The translations under genes were made by a program, and so were the position numbers. Positions 16,374 through 25,675 of a DNA stretch of 37,706 nucleotides are shown piece after piece. How positions within the stretch are numbered: position 1 is the stretch's first letter; each line of letters starts with the position of its first letter. The DNA lies in NCBI GenBank assembly GCA_018372555.1, contig JAHAIU010000007.1:1-37706 (forward strand), read 5' to 3'. Source of the stretch: Clostridium sp. (lineage in GTDB: Bacteria; Bacillota; Clostridia; Clostridiales; Clostridiaceae). The notes under the pieces are model-generated. The model saw only the letters and a list, made by a program, of their open reading frames with translations, made no database searches and was not told the origin of the DNA.

Positions 16374-17573
16374 TTATTCATAACTTAGTGATTCTATTGG
16401 TTTTAATTGTGCGGCCTTATAAGCTGGATATAATCCAAATATAGTTCCTGTTACAACTGCAAATAATAAAGCCATAATTTCCCCATTAAGAGAGGGTGTT
16501 ATTGGTATATTTATATATTTCATAAGAGGCATGATATATTTACTTAATACTATTCCTACTAATCCTCCAAACACACTTATAATAACTGATTCTAAAAGAA
16601 ACTGTAGCATTATATCCTTTTTAGAACTTCCTAGAGCTTTTAATATTCCGATTTCCTTTGTACGTTCTTTTACTGATACAAATAAAACATTCATAATCCC
16701 TATCCCTCCAACTACAAACACTATAGTTGCAACAGACATAAGTAATAGCTTCATAGTTTTTGCTGATTTTGTAGCTGCTTTTATTCTACTTCCTGTATCC
16801 TCTAGCTTATATACACTACCATCTTCAAGGACATAATTTAATGTATCCTTAATTTCTGCCATTGCTTTTTTTACTAAAGATAAATCACTTGCAAGAGCAA
16901 CTATCTGAGGCAATGTATTATTATCAAATACATACTGAGATGCTGTAGTAAATGGTATAAATATAGTTTCATCAGGACTTAATCCCTGCATTCCATCTCC
17001 TCTTCTTTCTAGAACTCCCTTTATAACATAAGTTCTACTATTTATTTTTATGGTGCTTCCAATTGCATCTTCTTCTTTCATAAAGTATTTCTTAGCTAGT
17101 CCATCTCCTATAACAGCAGAATTAGTATAATCTTCAACATCAATATCACTTATATTCTCTCCGTAAGCAACATCTAAATTTGATACTTTTGAATATTTTG
17201 CTGTTACTCCTGCTATTGCCACCTGTTCTTTTGTTCCATTAATAACAGATTCTTTATAGGCATTACCCCTTATATCTATAGCTGATAAAGTTGTGCTTTC
17301 ATACATTATCTGATTCATAATATCAACTGTAAGCTTTGGTATACTTTCACTAGTATTAAAACTACTTTTGGAATAATCAGGATTTACATAAATAGTCTCT
17401 GCACTTAGCCCGCTAAACTGAGCCATAACTTCATCTTCTCCCCCCTGACCTATTGCAATTACTAATACAATAGTTACTGCACCTACAATTATTCCAAGAG
17501 AGGTAAGAAGAACTTTGAATTTATTTTGAATTATGTTTATAAATACAATTCGTAGTGTTTCAGAGAATCTCAT
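16374..17573 (-). CDS. MacB-type ABC transporter permease
   Basis: The 399-residue protein has an N-terminal membrane segment (about 18-42, KVLLTSLGIIVGAVTIVLVIAIG), an extracellular MacB-type core domain and three C-terminal membrane segments. The FtsX signature KERTKEIGILKALGSSKKDI lies between the second and third. MacB/YknZ permeases do not move substrate across the membrane directly; they transmit ATPase-driven motion to an adaptor and expel peptides, toxins or lipids. It follows the adaptor gene by two bases. Its natural ATPase partner is the interrupted gene at 14952-15635. Confidence 0.85.
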   Translation of the reverse strand: MRFSETLRIVFINIIQNKFKVLLTSLGIIVGAVTIVLVIAIGQGGEDEVMAQFSGLSAETIYVNPDYSKSSFNTSESIPKLTVDIMNQIMYESTTLSAIDIRGNAYKESVINGTKEQVAIAGVTAKYSKVSNLDVAYGENISDIDVEDYTNSAVIGDGLAKKYFMKEEDAIGSTIKINSRTYVIKGVLERRGDGMQGLSPDETIFIPFTTASQYVFDNNTLPQIVALASDLSLVKKAMAEIKDTLNYVLEDGSVYKLEDTGSRIKAATKSAKTMKLLLMSVATIVFVVGGIGIMNVLFVSVKERTKEIGILKALGSSKKDIMLQFLLESVIISVFGGLVGIVLSKYIMPLMKYINIPITPSLNGEIMALLFAVVTGTIFGLYPAYKAAQLKPIESLSYE

Positions 17574-17575
17574 AC

Positions 17576-18580
17576 TTATCCTCCAACTACGACAGTGTCG
17601 CCTTCTTTTAACCCACTTAATATTTCACTATTTTTCCCATCTGAAAATCCAGTTTGTATAGTAACTTCCCTTAAGGTTCCATCTTCATTTTTTACATTTA
17701 CAACTTGATTTCCATCTTTAAGTTTTATAGCCTTATTTGAAAGCATAAGTACATCTTTTACTTCCTTTAATATAAACTGGGCATTTGCCGTCATTCCTTC
17801 AAGAAGTCCATAATCCTTCGCATCTACATCAACTATTACTTTGTATGTAGTAGAATTCCCCTCTGAGGTTGGCTTTAAGTTTACATAACTTACTTTCCCT
17901 TGAATTTTCTCATCTTGTAGAGCCGCTATTTCTAAAGTTACTATTTGATCTTTTTCTATATTGTTAATGTCATTTTGAGATACCACTATTTCTGCAAATA
18001 CCTTATTTGAATCTCCTATTATAACAATAGGCATATCAGGTGTTGTTACAGCATTTTCTACATATCCTAAAGACATTACTACACCACTTACTTTAGAATA
18101 AAGTATAGGATTTTCCCTTAATTCACATAATTTATTAATTTCTTCGTTTAACTTATATACCTCTAACTTAGCTAACTCTACTGCATCCTCAGAATATTCT
18201 AGTGCCTTTTTAACTTGTTCTAGCTCCATATTAGCCCTTTTTAATGAGCTATAAAGTTCATCTATTTGCTTTTGTATGGCTTCTACTGATAAACTCACTA
18301 GCTTATCTCCTTCAGCCACCCTCTGTCCTTCTTTAACATAAATTTCACCAATAGTTACACTTTGACTAAAATTATGGTCAACACTTTCAAACTTTATCAT
18401 CCCTGCTCCATTAGTTCCTGCTGTAATATTTCCTATGGTTACCTCATATTCCCGTGGCCTATTTACTTCTTCTTCTGAATTTTTATCTTTTGCATTTTTA
18501 ATAGCGGAGTATCCTGCTATAATTGCTAGTATTGCAACTAGAGATATGATAGTTAATACCTTCTTTTTCTTAAATCCCAA
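17576..18580 (-). CDS. Membrane fusion (HlyD/MacA-like) adaptor of the efflux pump
   Basis: The 334-residue protein has an N-terminal membrane anchor (KKKVLTIISLVAILAIIAGY), a lipoyl half-motif (IYVKEGQRVAEGDKLVSL), a short coiled-coil hairpin (about 105-150), the second lipoyl half (LYSKVSGVVMSLGYVENAV) and beta-barrel domains ending GLKEGDTVVVGG. This is the MacA/YknX architecture. The start is TTG at 18580; AAAGGAGAG lies about 11 bases upstream and no ATG fits. It is the first gene of the operon, followed by the permease. A direct repeat shared with the two-component operon lies upstream, so it is probably under that regulator's control. Confidence 0.85.
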   Translation of the reverse strand: MGFKKKKVLTIISLVAILAIIAGYSAIKNAKDKNSEEEVNRPREYEVTIGNITAGTNGAGMIKFESVDHNFSQSVTIGEIYVKEGQRVAEGDKLVSLSVEAIQKQIDELYSSLKRANMELEQVKKALEYSEDAVELAKLEVYKLNEEINKLCELRENPILYSKVSGVVMSLGYVENAVTTPDMPIVIIGDSNKVFAEIVVSQNDINNIEKDQIVTLEIAALQDEKIQGKVSYVNLKPTSEGNSTTYKVIVDVDAKDYGLLEGMTANAQFILKEVKDVLMLSNKAIKLKDGNQVVNVKNEDGTLREVTIQTGFSDGKNSEILSGLKEGDTVVVGG

Positions 18581-18620
18581 TTTATGTCTCTCTCCTTTCG
18601 TACATATTACTTACATACTT

Positions 18621-18654
18621 ACAATACAAGTTTCAAGGTTAAAAGAAGGTTAAA
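18621..18654 (-). promoter_or_regulatory. Promoter of the efflux operon with an 11-bp-phased direct repeat
   Basis: On the minus strand TTTAACCTT occurs twice (18646-18654 and 18635-18643), exactly one 11-bp step apart. Seventeen bases after the start of the second copy's TTTAAC core comes TATTGT (18621-18626) as -10 box. The repeat replaces a good -35 box, the usual layout for OmpR/PhoB-type activators. The same layout occurs upstream of the response regulator gene. Confidence 0.65.
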
Positions 18655-18784
18655 CCATAGCATAATTTAAAATAAATTGACTATGCTAACCACTACTTCC
18701 TACTAACACATTCTACAGTTTACACCTACCCACATTAACAATATCAATAGTTTAAGATTCAAAAAAATTATATTTTCCTGGACA

Positions 18785-18818
18785 TAAAAAAACTGCTAGT
18801 TACAATAACTAACAGTTT
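18785..18818 (-). terminator. Terminator of the two-component operon
   Basis: Thirteen-base arms, AAACTGCTAGTTA (18790-18802) with TAACTAACAGTTT (18806-18818), pair around a 3-nt loop with one wobble. A run of T residues follows on the minus strand. It lies 10 bp after the histidine kinase stop. Confidence 0.9.
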
Positions 18819-18827
18819 AAAAATTCT

Positions 18828-20009
18828 TTAACTTTTTATAATTGGTAAAACTATCTCAAATATACTTCCACCGCTGTCATTTGGAGAATAACTTACTATA
18901 CCTCCATGACGATTAATAATGTCTTTAGTAATAGCAAGCCCTAATCCTGCACCACCTACTTTACGAGAGCGAGATGTATCTACACGATAAAAAGGCTCAA
19001 ATACTTCTTTTTCCTTACCTTTTTCAATACCAATTCCTGTGTCTTTTATTGTTATTACACAATTATTATCACGTTCTTTAACAAGTATATCTATACTTCC
19101 ATTTTGATTATTATACTTTACCGCATTTTGAATTATATTAGAAATTGCATGAGTTAACATAGTATTGTTTCCATTCATAGAAAAATTACTTACTTTAACA
19201 TTAACACTTAAATCTTTATCCTTAATTTCATTTTCCAAATCATTCACTATTTCATTTATTATAATATGAATATCCACATTATCATTAAAATGGTACTCTT
19301 TTTGCTCCGACATAATAAATAAATTATTTACTAAATTAATCATTCTTTCTGTCTGCTTTTTAAACACAGATACTGTATATCTATAATCCTCATCACTTGG
19401 ATTTTCATCTATTTCAAGTACATCCAAACTATTTTTTAGTACAGCTAGTGGTGTTTTTAATTCATGAGCAGCATCTGATGAAAAACGCTTTTGACTTTCA
19501 AATGCTCTATCTAATCTATCTAACATAATGTTAAAAGAATCTTGAAGATTATTAAGCTCATCACCATTATTAAAACCCGATATTCTTTGTGATAAACGAT
19601 ATTCATTTATTACTTCAACCTGCTTACTAAGCTTATTTACTGGATTCAGCATTTTACCTAATATGAAATATATCATTATAGATCCTATAATAATTATAAT
19701 TATCATATACAAAATTGCTTTAATTTTAAAACTATATTCCAAACTATTAACGTCTATACTTTCTGCATAATAGATACCTAAATCCTCTGATCCATCACTT
19801 AATTCTATTTTATTATCTATTGATGGTTTTAGTTCTATATCACTATCCTTATCTATCTCTCCATTCTTAATATTTTTCTCATTAATTAGCGGAACAAAAG
19901 TAGTATTTGCATTATATACCGAAATTCCAGTTAATATTATGGATATTAAAATCATTATGATAGTTGTGATAAGAGTAATTCTAATTCTTAATGAAGACCT
20001 TCTAATCAT
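18828..20009 (-). CDS. Sensor histidine kinase
   Basis: The 393-residue protein has membrane segments at about 10-32 and 97-117 around a small extracellular loop of about 65 residues, then a HAMP linker (about 118-170). The HisKA domain has H182 in DAAHELKTPL. The HATPase domain shows the N box (AISNIIQNAVKYN), G1 (IKDTGIGIE), F box (FEPFYRVDTSRS) and G2 (GGAGLGLAI). It should phosphorylate the response regulator encoded upstream, whose stop overlaps this start by four bases (ATGA). The efflux operon downstream suggests it senses a membrane-active toxin or antimicrobial. That is inference from context. Confidence 0.92.
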   Translation of the reverse strand: MIRRSSLRIRITLITTIIMILISIILTGISVYNANTTFVPLINEKNIKNGEIDKDSDIELKPSIDNKIELSDGSEDLGIYYAESIDVNSLEYSFKIKAILYMIIIIIIGSIMIYFILGKMLNPVNKLSKQVEVINEYRLSQRISGFNNGDELNNLQDSFNIMLDRLDRAFESQKRFSSDAAHELKTPLAVLKNSLDVLEIDENPSDEDYRYTVSVFKKQTERMINLVNNLFIMSEQKEYHFNDNVDIHIIINEIVNDLENEIKDKDLSVNVKVSNFSMNGNNTMLTHAISNIIQNAVKYNNQNGSIDILVKERDNNCVITIKDTGIGIEKGKEKEVFEPFYRVDTSRSRKVGGAGLGLAITKDIINRHGGIVSYSPNDSGGSIFEIVLPIIKS

Positions 20010-20692
20010 TTGATACCACCACTTTCATTAATAATATATCCTACTCCTCTTATACTTGAAATAATTTCTTTTTCACAATATTTATTTAACTTTTTTCTTA
20101 AAGTGCTTACATGAACTTTTACAACATTTGAAAACATGCTATCCTCATCAGCCCAAATATGCTCTATAAGTTCTTCTGTACTAACTGCTCTACCTTTATT
20201 TAATAACAGGTATTCAAGTATTGCAAATTCCTTAGGTTTAAGATCTATATTTTCATTATTCTCATCATAGACACTTCTATTTGCTGTATCAATAATAATA
20301 TTTTCATATTTAAATTTAATACTCTGTTGAATAAATGTTCTTCTAAGCAATGCCCTAATGCGTGCCATTAATTCTCCAAAATCAAATGGCTTTACTAAAT
20401 AATCATTAGCCCCCTTATCTAACCCCTCTATCCTCTGCTGATAATTAGAACGAGCTGATAATATTAATATTTTACACTCCTGATCATCTTCACGTATCTT
20501 TGATAGTATTTCAATACCATCCATAGATGGTAAATTTAAATCAAGTATAACTAAATCGTATTTATTCATATAAAATAAATCTAATCCTTCTCTTCCATCA
20601 GTAACTGTATCTACAGCATATCCAAACTTTCTCAGGCCTCTTGATAAAGTATTGATTAAATCTTCCTCATCCTCTATTAATAATAATCTCAT
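20006..20692 (-). CDS. OmpR/PhoB-family response regulator
   Basis: The 228-residue protein has a receiver domain with acidic pair E7-D8, phospho-acceptor D51 in VILDLNLPSMDG, S79 and K101 in LVKPFDF. A winged-helix DNA-binding domain follows (about 130-222; LKPKEFAILEYLL, VVKVHVSTLRKKL, SIRGVGYII). It is the first gene of the two-component operon. Its promoter carries two AGTTAAA half sites 11 bp apart, mirroring the efflux promoter, so it probably activates both its own operon and the pump. Confidence 0.92.
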   Translation of the reverse strand: MRLLLIEDEEDLINTLSRGLRKFGYAVDTVTDGREGLDLFYMNKYDLVILDLNLPSMDGIEILSKIREDDQECKILILSARSNYQQRIEGLDKGANDYLVKPFDFGELMARIRALLRRTFIQQSIKFKYENIIIDTANRSVYDENNENIDLKPKEFAILEYLLLNKGRAVSTEELIEHIWADEDSMFSNVVKVHVSTLRKKLNKYCEKEIISSIRGVGYIINESGGIK

Positions 20693-20727
20693 AATAACTT
20701 CCTTCTCTAACTTTAGTTTATCTATAT

Positions 20728-20761
20728 ATTATACAACCCCTATAGTTAAAATTCAGTTAAA
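20728..20761 (-). promoter_or_regulatory. Promoter of the two-component operon with an 11-bp-phased direct repeat
   Basis: Minus-strand TTTAACT occurs at 20755-20761 and again at 20744-20750, one 11-bp step apart. Seventeen bases after the start of the second copy is a perfect -10 box TATAAT (20728-20733). The geometry is identical to that upstream of the efflux operon at 18621-18654. Confidence 0.65.
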
Positions 20762-21049
20762 TTAATCATTAGTTAATTTTTATTTAATATATATTATTTA
20801 TACTCTAATATGCTATACATATAAACAATACTAATTTATATTACGTAATTTTTATCGTGGATAGATATTTAATTTCCTTTTATATTATTATCCAAATTCA
20901 TTAAAAACATCACTTACTCATGATACAGTTCTCAGTAACTACTAAGAATTAAGTTTCTCCACTTTATTATTATATATATTCTACATAATTTCACTCTGTG
21001 AGAGTTCTGTTTCCCCAAAACAAGTTTTTCAGCATAACTTTTAAAATGA

Positions 21050-21203
21050 TTATAATATTTTTTTTAATTTACTATAAAAAAGTACTTTATCAAATTCATT
21101 TTCTTTTATATACTCTAATGAATCAAAGAACCATGTAATCTGCAACTGCTTGTGTCTTTTGATATTTTAAACCTGTGTTATTTTCTATATCTAGTAATTT
21201 AAA
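21050..21203 (-). pseudogene. Frameshifted remnant of an unidentified gene
   Basis: Two adjoining minus-strand frames look coding. The first reads LLDIENNTGLKYQKTQAVAD up to the TAC codon at 21135-21137. The second, from 21136 to a TAA at 21050-21052, reads TWFFDSLEYIKENEFDKVLF and then YSKLKKIL. Joined by a one-base shift they give a coherent helical C-terminus. No start or ribosome-binding site is left, and the 5' side runs into the kdgT terminator. I do not recognise the family. Confidence 0.45.
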
Positions 21204-21254
21204 TAAAAAAATATACAGATACCTAAACCTAAGATTAAAGATATCTGTATATTT
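21204..21254 (-). terminator. Terminator of the bgl/kdgT operon
   Basis: Thirteen-base arms, AAATATACAGATA (21209-21221) with TATCTGTATATTT (21242-21254), pair perfectly. The minus-strand continuation is a T run. It lies directly after the kdgT stop. Confidence 0.9.
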
Positions 21255-21255
21255 C

Positions 21256-22182
21256 TTATTTATTTACTATATATTTAATTATCATTGGAGTTATTATACT
21301 TGTTATTATTGATGCTAATGCTATCTGAGACATAGCAACATCCATAAAAGGAGCATATACATTACTAATTTCAGCAGCTAATGATGGTACTGAAATAGAT
21401 AACCCTGCTACAGATGACATCGCAATAGCTGCATAACCAGGTCTCTTAATAACTTTTCTATCTATTAATAATAGCGGTAAAAGACTTATTAAATAGAATA
21501 TTACTGTAAGAATTATTCCTGATATTCCTGCTTTTAAGGCTACTATAAAGTTTATACTACTACCAAAGCATATTCCCATAAAAGGTAAAAGTATTACTGT
21601 AGCTGGCGCATAGAACTTTTTAAAATCACTATCTAAATTCCCTAATACCATTCCTAATATAAATGGAAAAAGGTTAGCTATTACTATATTAAAATCTATT
21701 CCTTGTCCACTTGCCGAACTTAAAATCATAAGTGGAACTGCAGGTACCACTATTAAATTTAAAAATCCAAAAGCTGCTCCATCTATTTCATCTCCATAAT
21801 CATTAACTAAAGCTAAGTATAATCCTGGATTGCAGCTTGTAATTGTAGCAATAATAGCAACTGCTGATATTCCAAATACTCCTTCTATTCCAAAGAATTT
21901 AATTACTAATAATCCACTAATATATGATATCAATAACTTTCCAACACATAATATACCTGCTCTTTTAATAACATCAACTGTTTTTTTCAAATTGAATTGT
22001 GTTCCTGAGGCAAATAGCATTAGTCCTACTAAAACCATAGTACTCTTATTTGTGAAAAGTGCTGTTGTTGGATTACCTATTTGAAAAATCTCAGGAAAAA
22101 AAGTATTTATTATTGCAGAAAGTATCATGGGAACTATAAGGAGTCCCCCTGGTACTTTCTTAATACTATTTAGTATTTTCAT
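21256..22182 (-). CDS. kdgT: 2-keto-3-deoxygluconate permease family transporter
   Basis: The 308-residue, roughly ten-segment membrane protein matches the KdgT family. It begins MKILNSIKKVPGGLLIVPM and has the conserved LMLFASGTQFNLKK, TSCNPGLYLALVNDYGDEID and AGLSISVPSLAAE. KdgT takes up 2-keto-3-deoxygluconate, a pectin/hexuronate intermediate, by proton symport. Its start lies only five bases after the bglA stop, so it is almost certainly cotranscribed with the beta-glucoside genes and under LicT control, an unusual partnership. No kdg catabolic genes are nearby, so the actual substrate may be another small acidic sugar. Confidence 0.8.
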   Translation of the reverse strand: MKILNSIKKVPGGLLIVPMILSAIINTFFPEIFQIGNPTTALFTNKSTMVLVGLMLFASGTQFNLKKTVDVIKRAGILCVGKLLISYISGLLVIKFFGIEGVFGISAVAIIATITSCNPGLYLALVNDYGDEIDGAAFGFLNLIVVPAVPLMILSSASGQGIDFNIVIANLFPFILGMVLGNLDSDFKKFYAPATVILLPFMGICFGSSINFIVALKAGISGIILTVIFYLISLLPLLLIDRKVIKRPGYAAIAMSSVAGLSISVPSLAAEISNVYAPFMDVAMSQIALASIITSIITPMIIKYIVNK

Positions 22183-22187
22183 AAATA

Positions 22188-23642
22188 TTAAAGCTCTTCT
22201 CCATTAGTAGCTATAACATTCTTATACCAATAGAATGAATCTTTCTTGTAACGCTTCATAGTTCCATTACCATAGTCATCTTGATCTACATATATAAACC
22301 CATAACGTTTTGACATTTCTGATGTTCCTGATGAAATCATATCAATTGGTCCCCACATTGTATAACCAATAACTTCTACTCCATCTTCAATAGCAAGCTT
22401 TAATTGTTCAATATGTTTACGTAAAAAGTCAACTCTATATGGGTCATGTACCTTATTATCTTCTGTTAATGTATCAAAGAAACCTGAACTATTTTCAAGT
22501 ATAAATACAGGTAATCCAAATCTATCATATACGTGATTTAATGTATATCTTAATCCTATTGGGTCAATTTGCCATCCCCATTCGTTTGCATCAAGATGTG
22601 GATTCTTATAAACGCTATGAACATTACCAGCAGTAAGCTCTAATTGCTCTCCATCATTACTAGATATCATAGAATTATAGTATGACATTCCTACAAAGTC
22701 AGCTGTATTTTCCTTAATTACTTCTAAGTCTCCATCTTTTATATCTAAATTAATATTATGTTCTTCAAAATATTTTTTTGAATAATATGGATACTTACCA
22801 CCATTTAAAATATCTAAATAGAATAGATTCTTCATTTGGTCATCCTTTTGCATTGCTAAAGCATCTTCTGGCTTGCATGTATAAGGATAAGTAGTAAAGT
22901 ATGCTACCATGCTACCTATCTTATTTTCTTTATCTATTTCATGAGCAAGTTTTGTAGCCTTTGCAGCTGCAACAAATTGATGATGAAGAGCTTGGAATAA
23001 CATTTCTTCATAGTTTTCTTGTCCTTCATCTATTACACCCATAGTTTTAGGACCTGCTTTAATACTCATATTTATTTCATTAAATGTTACCCAATACTTT
23101 ACTTTTCCTTTATATCTATTGAATATTACTTCACAATATCTTAGGTATAAATCGATTAATTCTCTGTTATACCATCCACCAAACTTCTCAACCAGAACTA
23201 TTGGAAAATCAAAGTGTGATATTGTTATTAATGGCTCCATACCATTTTTTAAACATTCATCTATGATACTATCATAGAATTTTAGCCCTAATTCATTTGG
23301 TTCTCTATCATCTCCATTTGGAAATAAACGTGCCCAAGAAATTGAATATCTAAATACTTTAAATCCCATTTCTTTAAATAAAGCCATATCTTCCTTATAT
23401 GTATGATAAAAATCTATTCCTCTTCTCTTTGGATACTTTATTGTATCTGGATCATTTTTAGCTTCTTCTATCATTTCTCTTGTAATTTTAAGTTGCTTAG
23501 TTACTTTTCTATCGTTTTTTGGATTAAATGGCATTACTTCTGGAATAGTAAGTGTCTTACCATCTACATTGTAGGCACCCTCAGCTTGACAAGCTGATAA
23601 GGCACCTCCCCATAAAAAGTTCTTTGGAAATCCTTTATTCAT
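22188..23642 (-). CDS. bglA: 6-phospho-beta-glucosidase, GH1
   Basis: The 484-residue GH1 enzyme starts FPKNFLWGGALSACQAEGAY. Its acid/base is E189 in TFNEIN and its nucleophile E383 in FILENSSG. Near the C-terminus the SSGTSEMSKRYGFIYVD loop carries the Ser-Lys-Tyr phosphate-binding set that marks 6-phospho-glycosidases. It hydrolyses phosphorylated aryl-beta-glucosides or cellobiose delivered by the PTS permease encoded just upstream, releasing glucose-6-phosphate. Length is normal for this branch. Confidence 0.92.
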   Translation of the reverse strand: MNKGFPKNFLWGGALSACQAEGAYNVDGKTLTIPEVMPFNPKNDRKVTKQLKITREMIEEAKNDPDTIKYPKRRGIDFYHTYKEDMALFKEMGFKVFRYSISWARLFPNGDDREPNELGLKFYDSIIDECLKNGMEPLITISHFDFPIVLVEKFGGWYNRELIDLYLRYCEVIFNRYKGKVKYWVTFNEINMSIKAGPKTMGVIDEGQENYEEMLFQALHHQFVAAAKATKLAHEIDKENKIGSMVAYFTTYPYTCKPEDALAMQKDDQMKNLFYLDILNGGKYPYYSKKYFEEHNINLDIKDGDLEVIKENTADFVGMSYYNSMISSNDGEQLELTAGNVHSVYKNPHLDANEWGWQIDPIGLRYTLNHVYDRFGLPVFILENSSGFFDTLTEDNKVHDPYRVDFLRKHIEQLKLAIEDGVEVIGYTMWGPIDMISSGTSEMSKRYGFIYVDQDDYGNGTMKRYKKDSFYWYKNVIATNGEEL

Positions 23643-23730
23643 ATAAATCTACCTCTTTCATTACTTATACTAGTTTCAATAAATGCTTAATTTTTTCTTA
23701 ATGAAAACTTTTATATAATTCTTTCATTAT

Positions 23731-25584
23731 TTATACTAAATTTAATAAATCATCATCATTTGTTACTTCACCATTTTTTACAGCTATAACATCATTAAAT
23801 TTATCAGAGTTTGTAATAATAAATGGAGTTATAACATCATATCCTTCTTTTTTAATTCCATCTATATCAAATTCAACTAATAAATCTCCTGCCTTAATTT
23901 CTTGTCCATTAGTTACATGGCTCTTAAAATATTTACCTTCTAAGTTTACAGTATCTAATCCAATGTGAATTAACACTTCTACACCATCATTAGATTTTAA
24001 ACCAATAGCATGATTTGTATTAAAAATTGCTTCAACTACTCCGTCAAATGGAGCTATTACCTTACCTACCTTAGGTTCAATTGCAATTCCTTTTCCCATT
24101 AATCCATCAGAAAATACAGTATCATTAACTTCAGCTAAATCTTTAACTGTTCCTTCTACTGGGCTTTTTACCATAATACTTTCACAAGAAATCACATTTT
24201 CTTTTTCATCTTCTTTCTTATCTTCACCCATTACAGTATCATCAACTCCAGCAATAAGGGTAAATACACATCCTAAAACAAAAGCTGCTACTACACCAAT
24301 TATTATATAAATATATTTATTTGCACTAAATGTTGTAAGAGATAAAATTCCTGGAATAGCAATAGCATTTGCCTTTGCATTAACCATACCAAAAAATCCA
24401 CTTACTAAACCTGCTGCTAAACATCCAGCAAAGAAAGGTTTTTTATATCTTAAAGTAACCCCGTAAATAGCTGGTTCTGTAATTCCAAATACAGCTGTTA
24501 ATGAACTTGATCCTGCTGCTGCCTTCATAGTTTTATTTCTAGTCTTTAAGAATACAGCAAAGGCTGCACCACCTTGTGCAATATTAGCAGCTAAAGCACT
24601 TGCTGTTAATACAGTAAATCCTGTATCTGCAACTTGTTGAACTTGCATTGGCATAATTGAATAGTGCATACCAAACATAACAAGTATTGGTCTAAAGAAT
24701 CCTAATAAAGCCCCTGCAACTATTCCGCTTTTTGCAAATAATATATCTAATCCTTCTGCAATCCATGTACCTACATATGAACCAAATGGTCCTATTGCAA
24801 TTAATTGAACTGGAACCATAATTAATAAAGTAATCATTGGAACAATTAATACCTTAAGCATATCTGGAACTATCTTGTCAACAAATCTATAAACATAACT
24901 TAATAGCCATACTGATAATATTATTGGAATTACAGTAGAAGTATACTTAACTAATAAAATAGGTAATCCTAAAAAACTTATACTATCAACACCAGTTTGA
25001 GCAATTTTACCTGCAGCATCTAAAATTGTTGGATGAAGTAAACATCCTGCTAAAGCAATTGCTAAATATTCATTAGTTTTAAATTTTCTTGCTGCACTAA
25101 CAGCTAAGAAGAATGGCATAAAGTAAAAGACACAATCAGCTATCATATTAAATATTGTAATGAAACCCATTGATGGATCTACCATTCCTGTTGTAGTCAT
25201 TAATGATGATAAGCACTTCATCATCCCACATCCAACAAGTGCAGGTAGTATAGGAGTAAATATTCCTGCTATAGTTTCTATAAATGCATTAAAAGGATTT
25301 TTCTTAACCTTTGGCATATCTTCTCCATCATTACTTGAAAAATTACCAAGTTGTATAAATTCTTCATATACTTTGTTAACCTTAGCTCCAATTACAACTT
25401 GTAATTGACCACCACTATGTTGTGCTTTTAAAACACCTTCTAAAGTATCTATTGCTTTTAAATTTACTTCTGCTTCTGATTTAACAACAAGTCTTAATCT
25501 TGTAGCACAATGAGTAACAAGATTGATATTTTTTTCTCCACCACTTAATTCAAGAATCTTTTGAGCTAATTCTTTATTATTCAT
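23731..25584 (-). CDS. bglP: Beta-glucoside PTS EIIBCA permease
   Basis: The 617-residue protein contains all three domains: EIIB at the N-terminus with C26 in THCATRLRL, EIIC with about ten membrane segments and GITEPAIYGVTLRYKKP, then a glucose-type EIIA (about 470-617) with NTNHAIG and active-site LIHIGLDTVNLEG. It imports and phosphorylates beta-glucosides such as salicin or arbutin. It needs only general PTS proteins. A RAT/terminator switch lies between it and licT, so expression depends on the LicT antiterminator. Confidence 0.93.
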   Translation of the reverse strand: MNNKELAQKILELSGGEKNINLVTHCATRLRLVVKSEAEVNLKAIDTLEGVLKAQHSGGQLQVVIGAKVNKVYEEFIQLGNFSSNDGEDMPKVKKNPFNAFIETIAGIFTPILPALVGCGMMKCLSSLMTTTGMVDPSMGFITIFNMIADCVFYFMPFFLAVSAARKFKTNEYLAIALAGCLLHPTILDAAGKIAQTGVDSISFLGLPILLVKYTSTVIPIILSVWLLSYVYRFVDKIVPDMLKVLIVPMITLLIMVPVQLIAIGPFGSYVGTWIAEGLDILFAKSGIVAGALLGFFRPILVMFGMHYSIMPMQVQQVADTGFTVLTASALAANIAQGGAAFAVFLKTRNKTMKAAAGSSSLTAVFGITEPAIYGVTLRYKKPFFAGCLAAGLVSGFFGMVNAKANAIAIPGILSLTTFSANKYIYIIIGVVAAFVLGCVFTLIAGVDDTVMGEDKKEDEKENVISCESIMVKSPVEGTVKDLAEVNDTVFSDGLMGKGIAIEPKVGKVIAPFDGVVEAIFNTNHAIGLKSNDGVEVLIHIGLDTVNLEGKYFKSHVTNGQEIKAGDLLVEFDIDGIKKEGYDVITPFIITNSDKFNDVIAVKNGEVTNDDDLLNLV

Positions 25585-25675
25585 CTAAATCTCCACCTTT
25601 TGTTTTATGATACATATATTTAAAACCATAAATCCAGCTAGCATTTGATTTATAAGTTATAAATTTAAAATGAAA

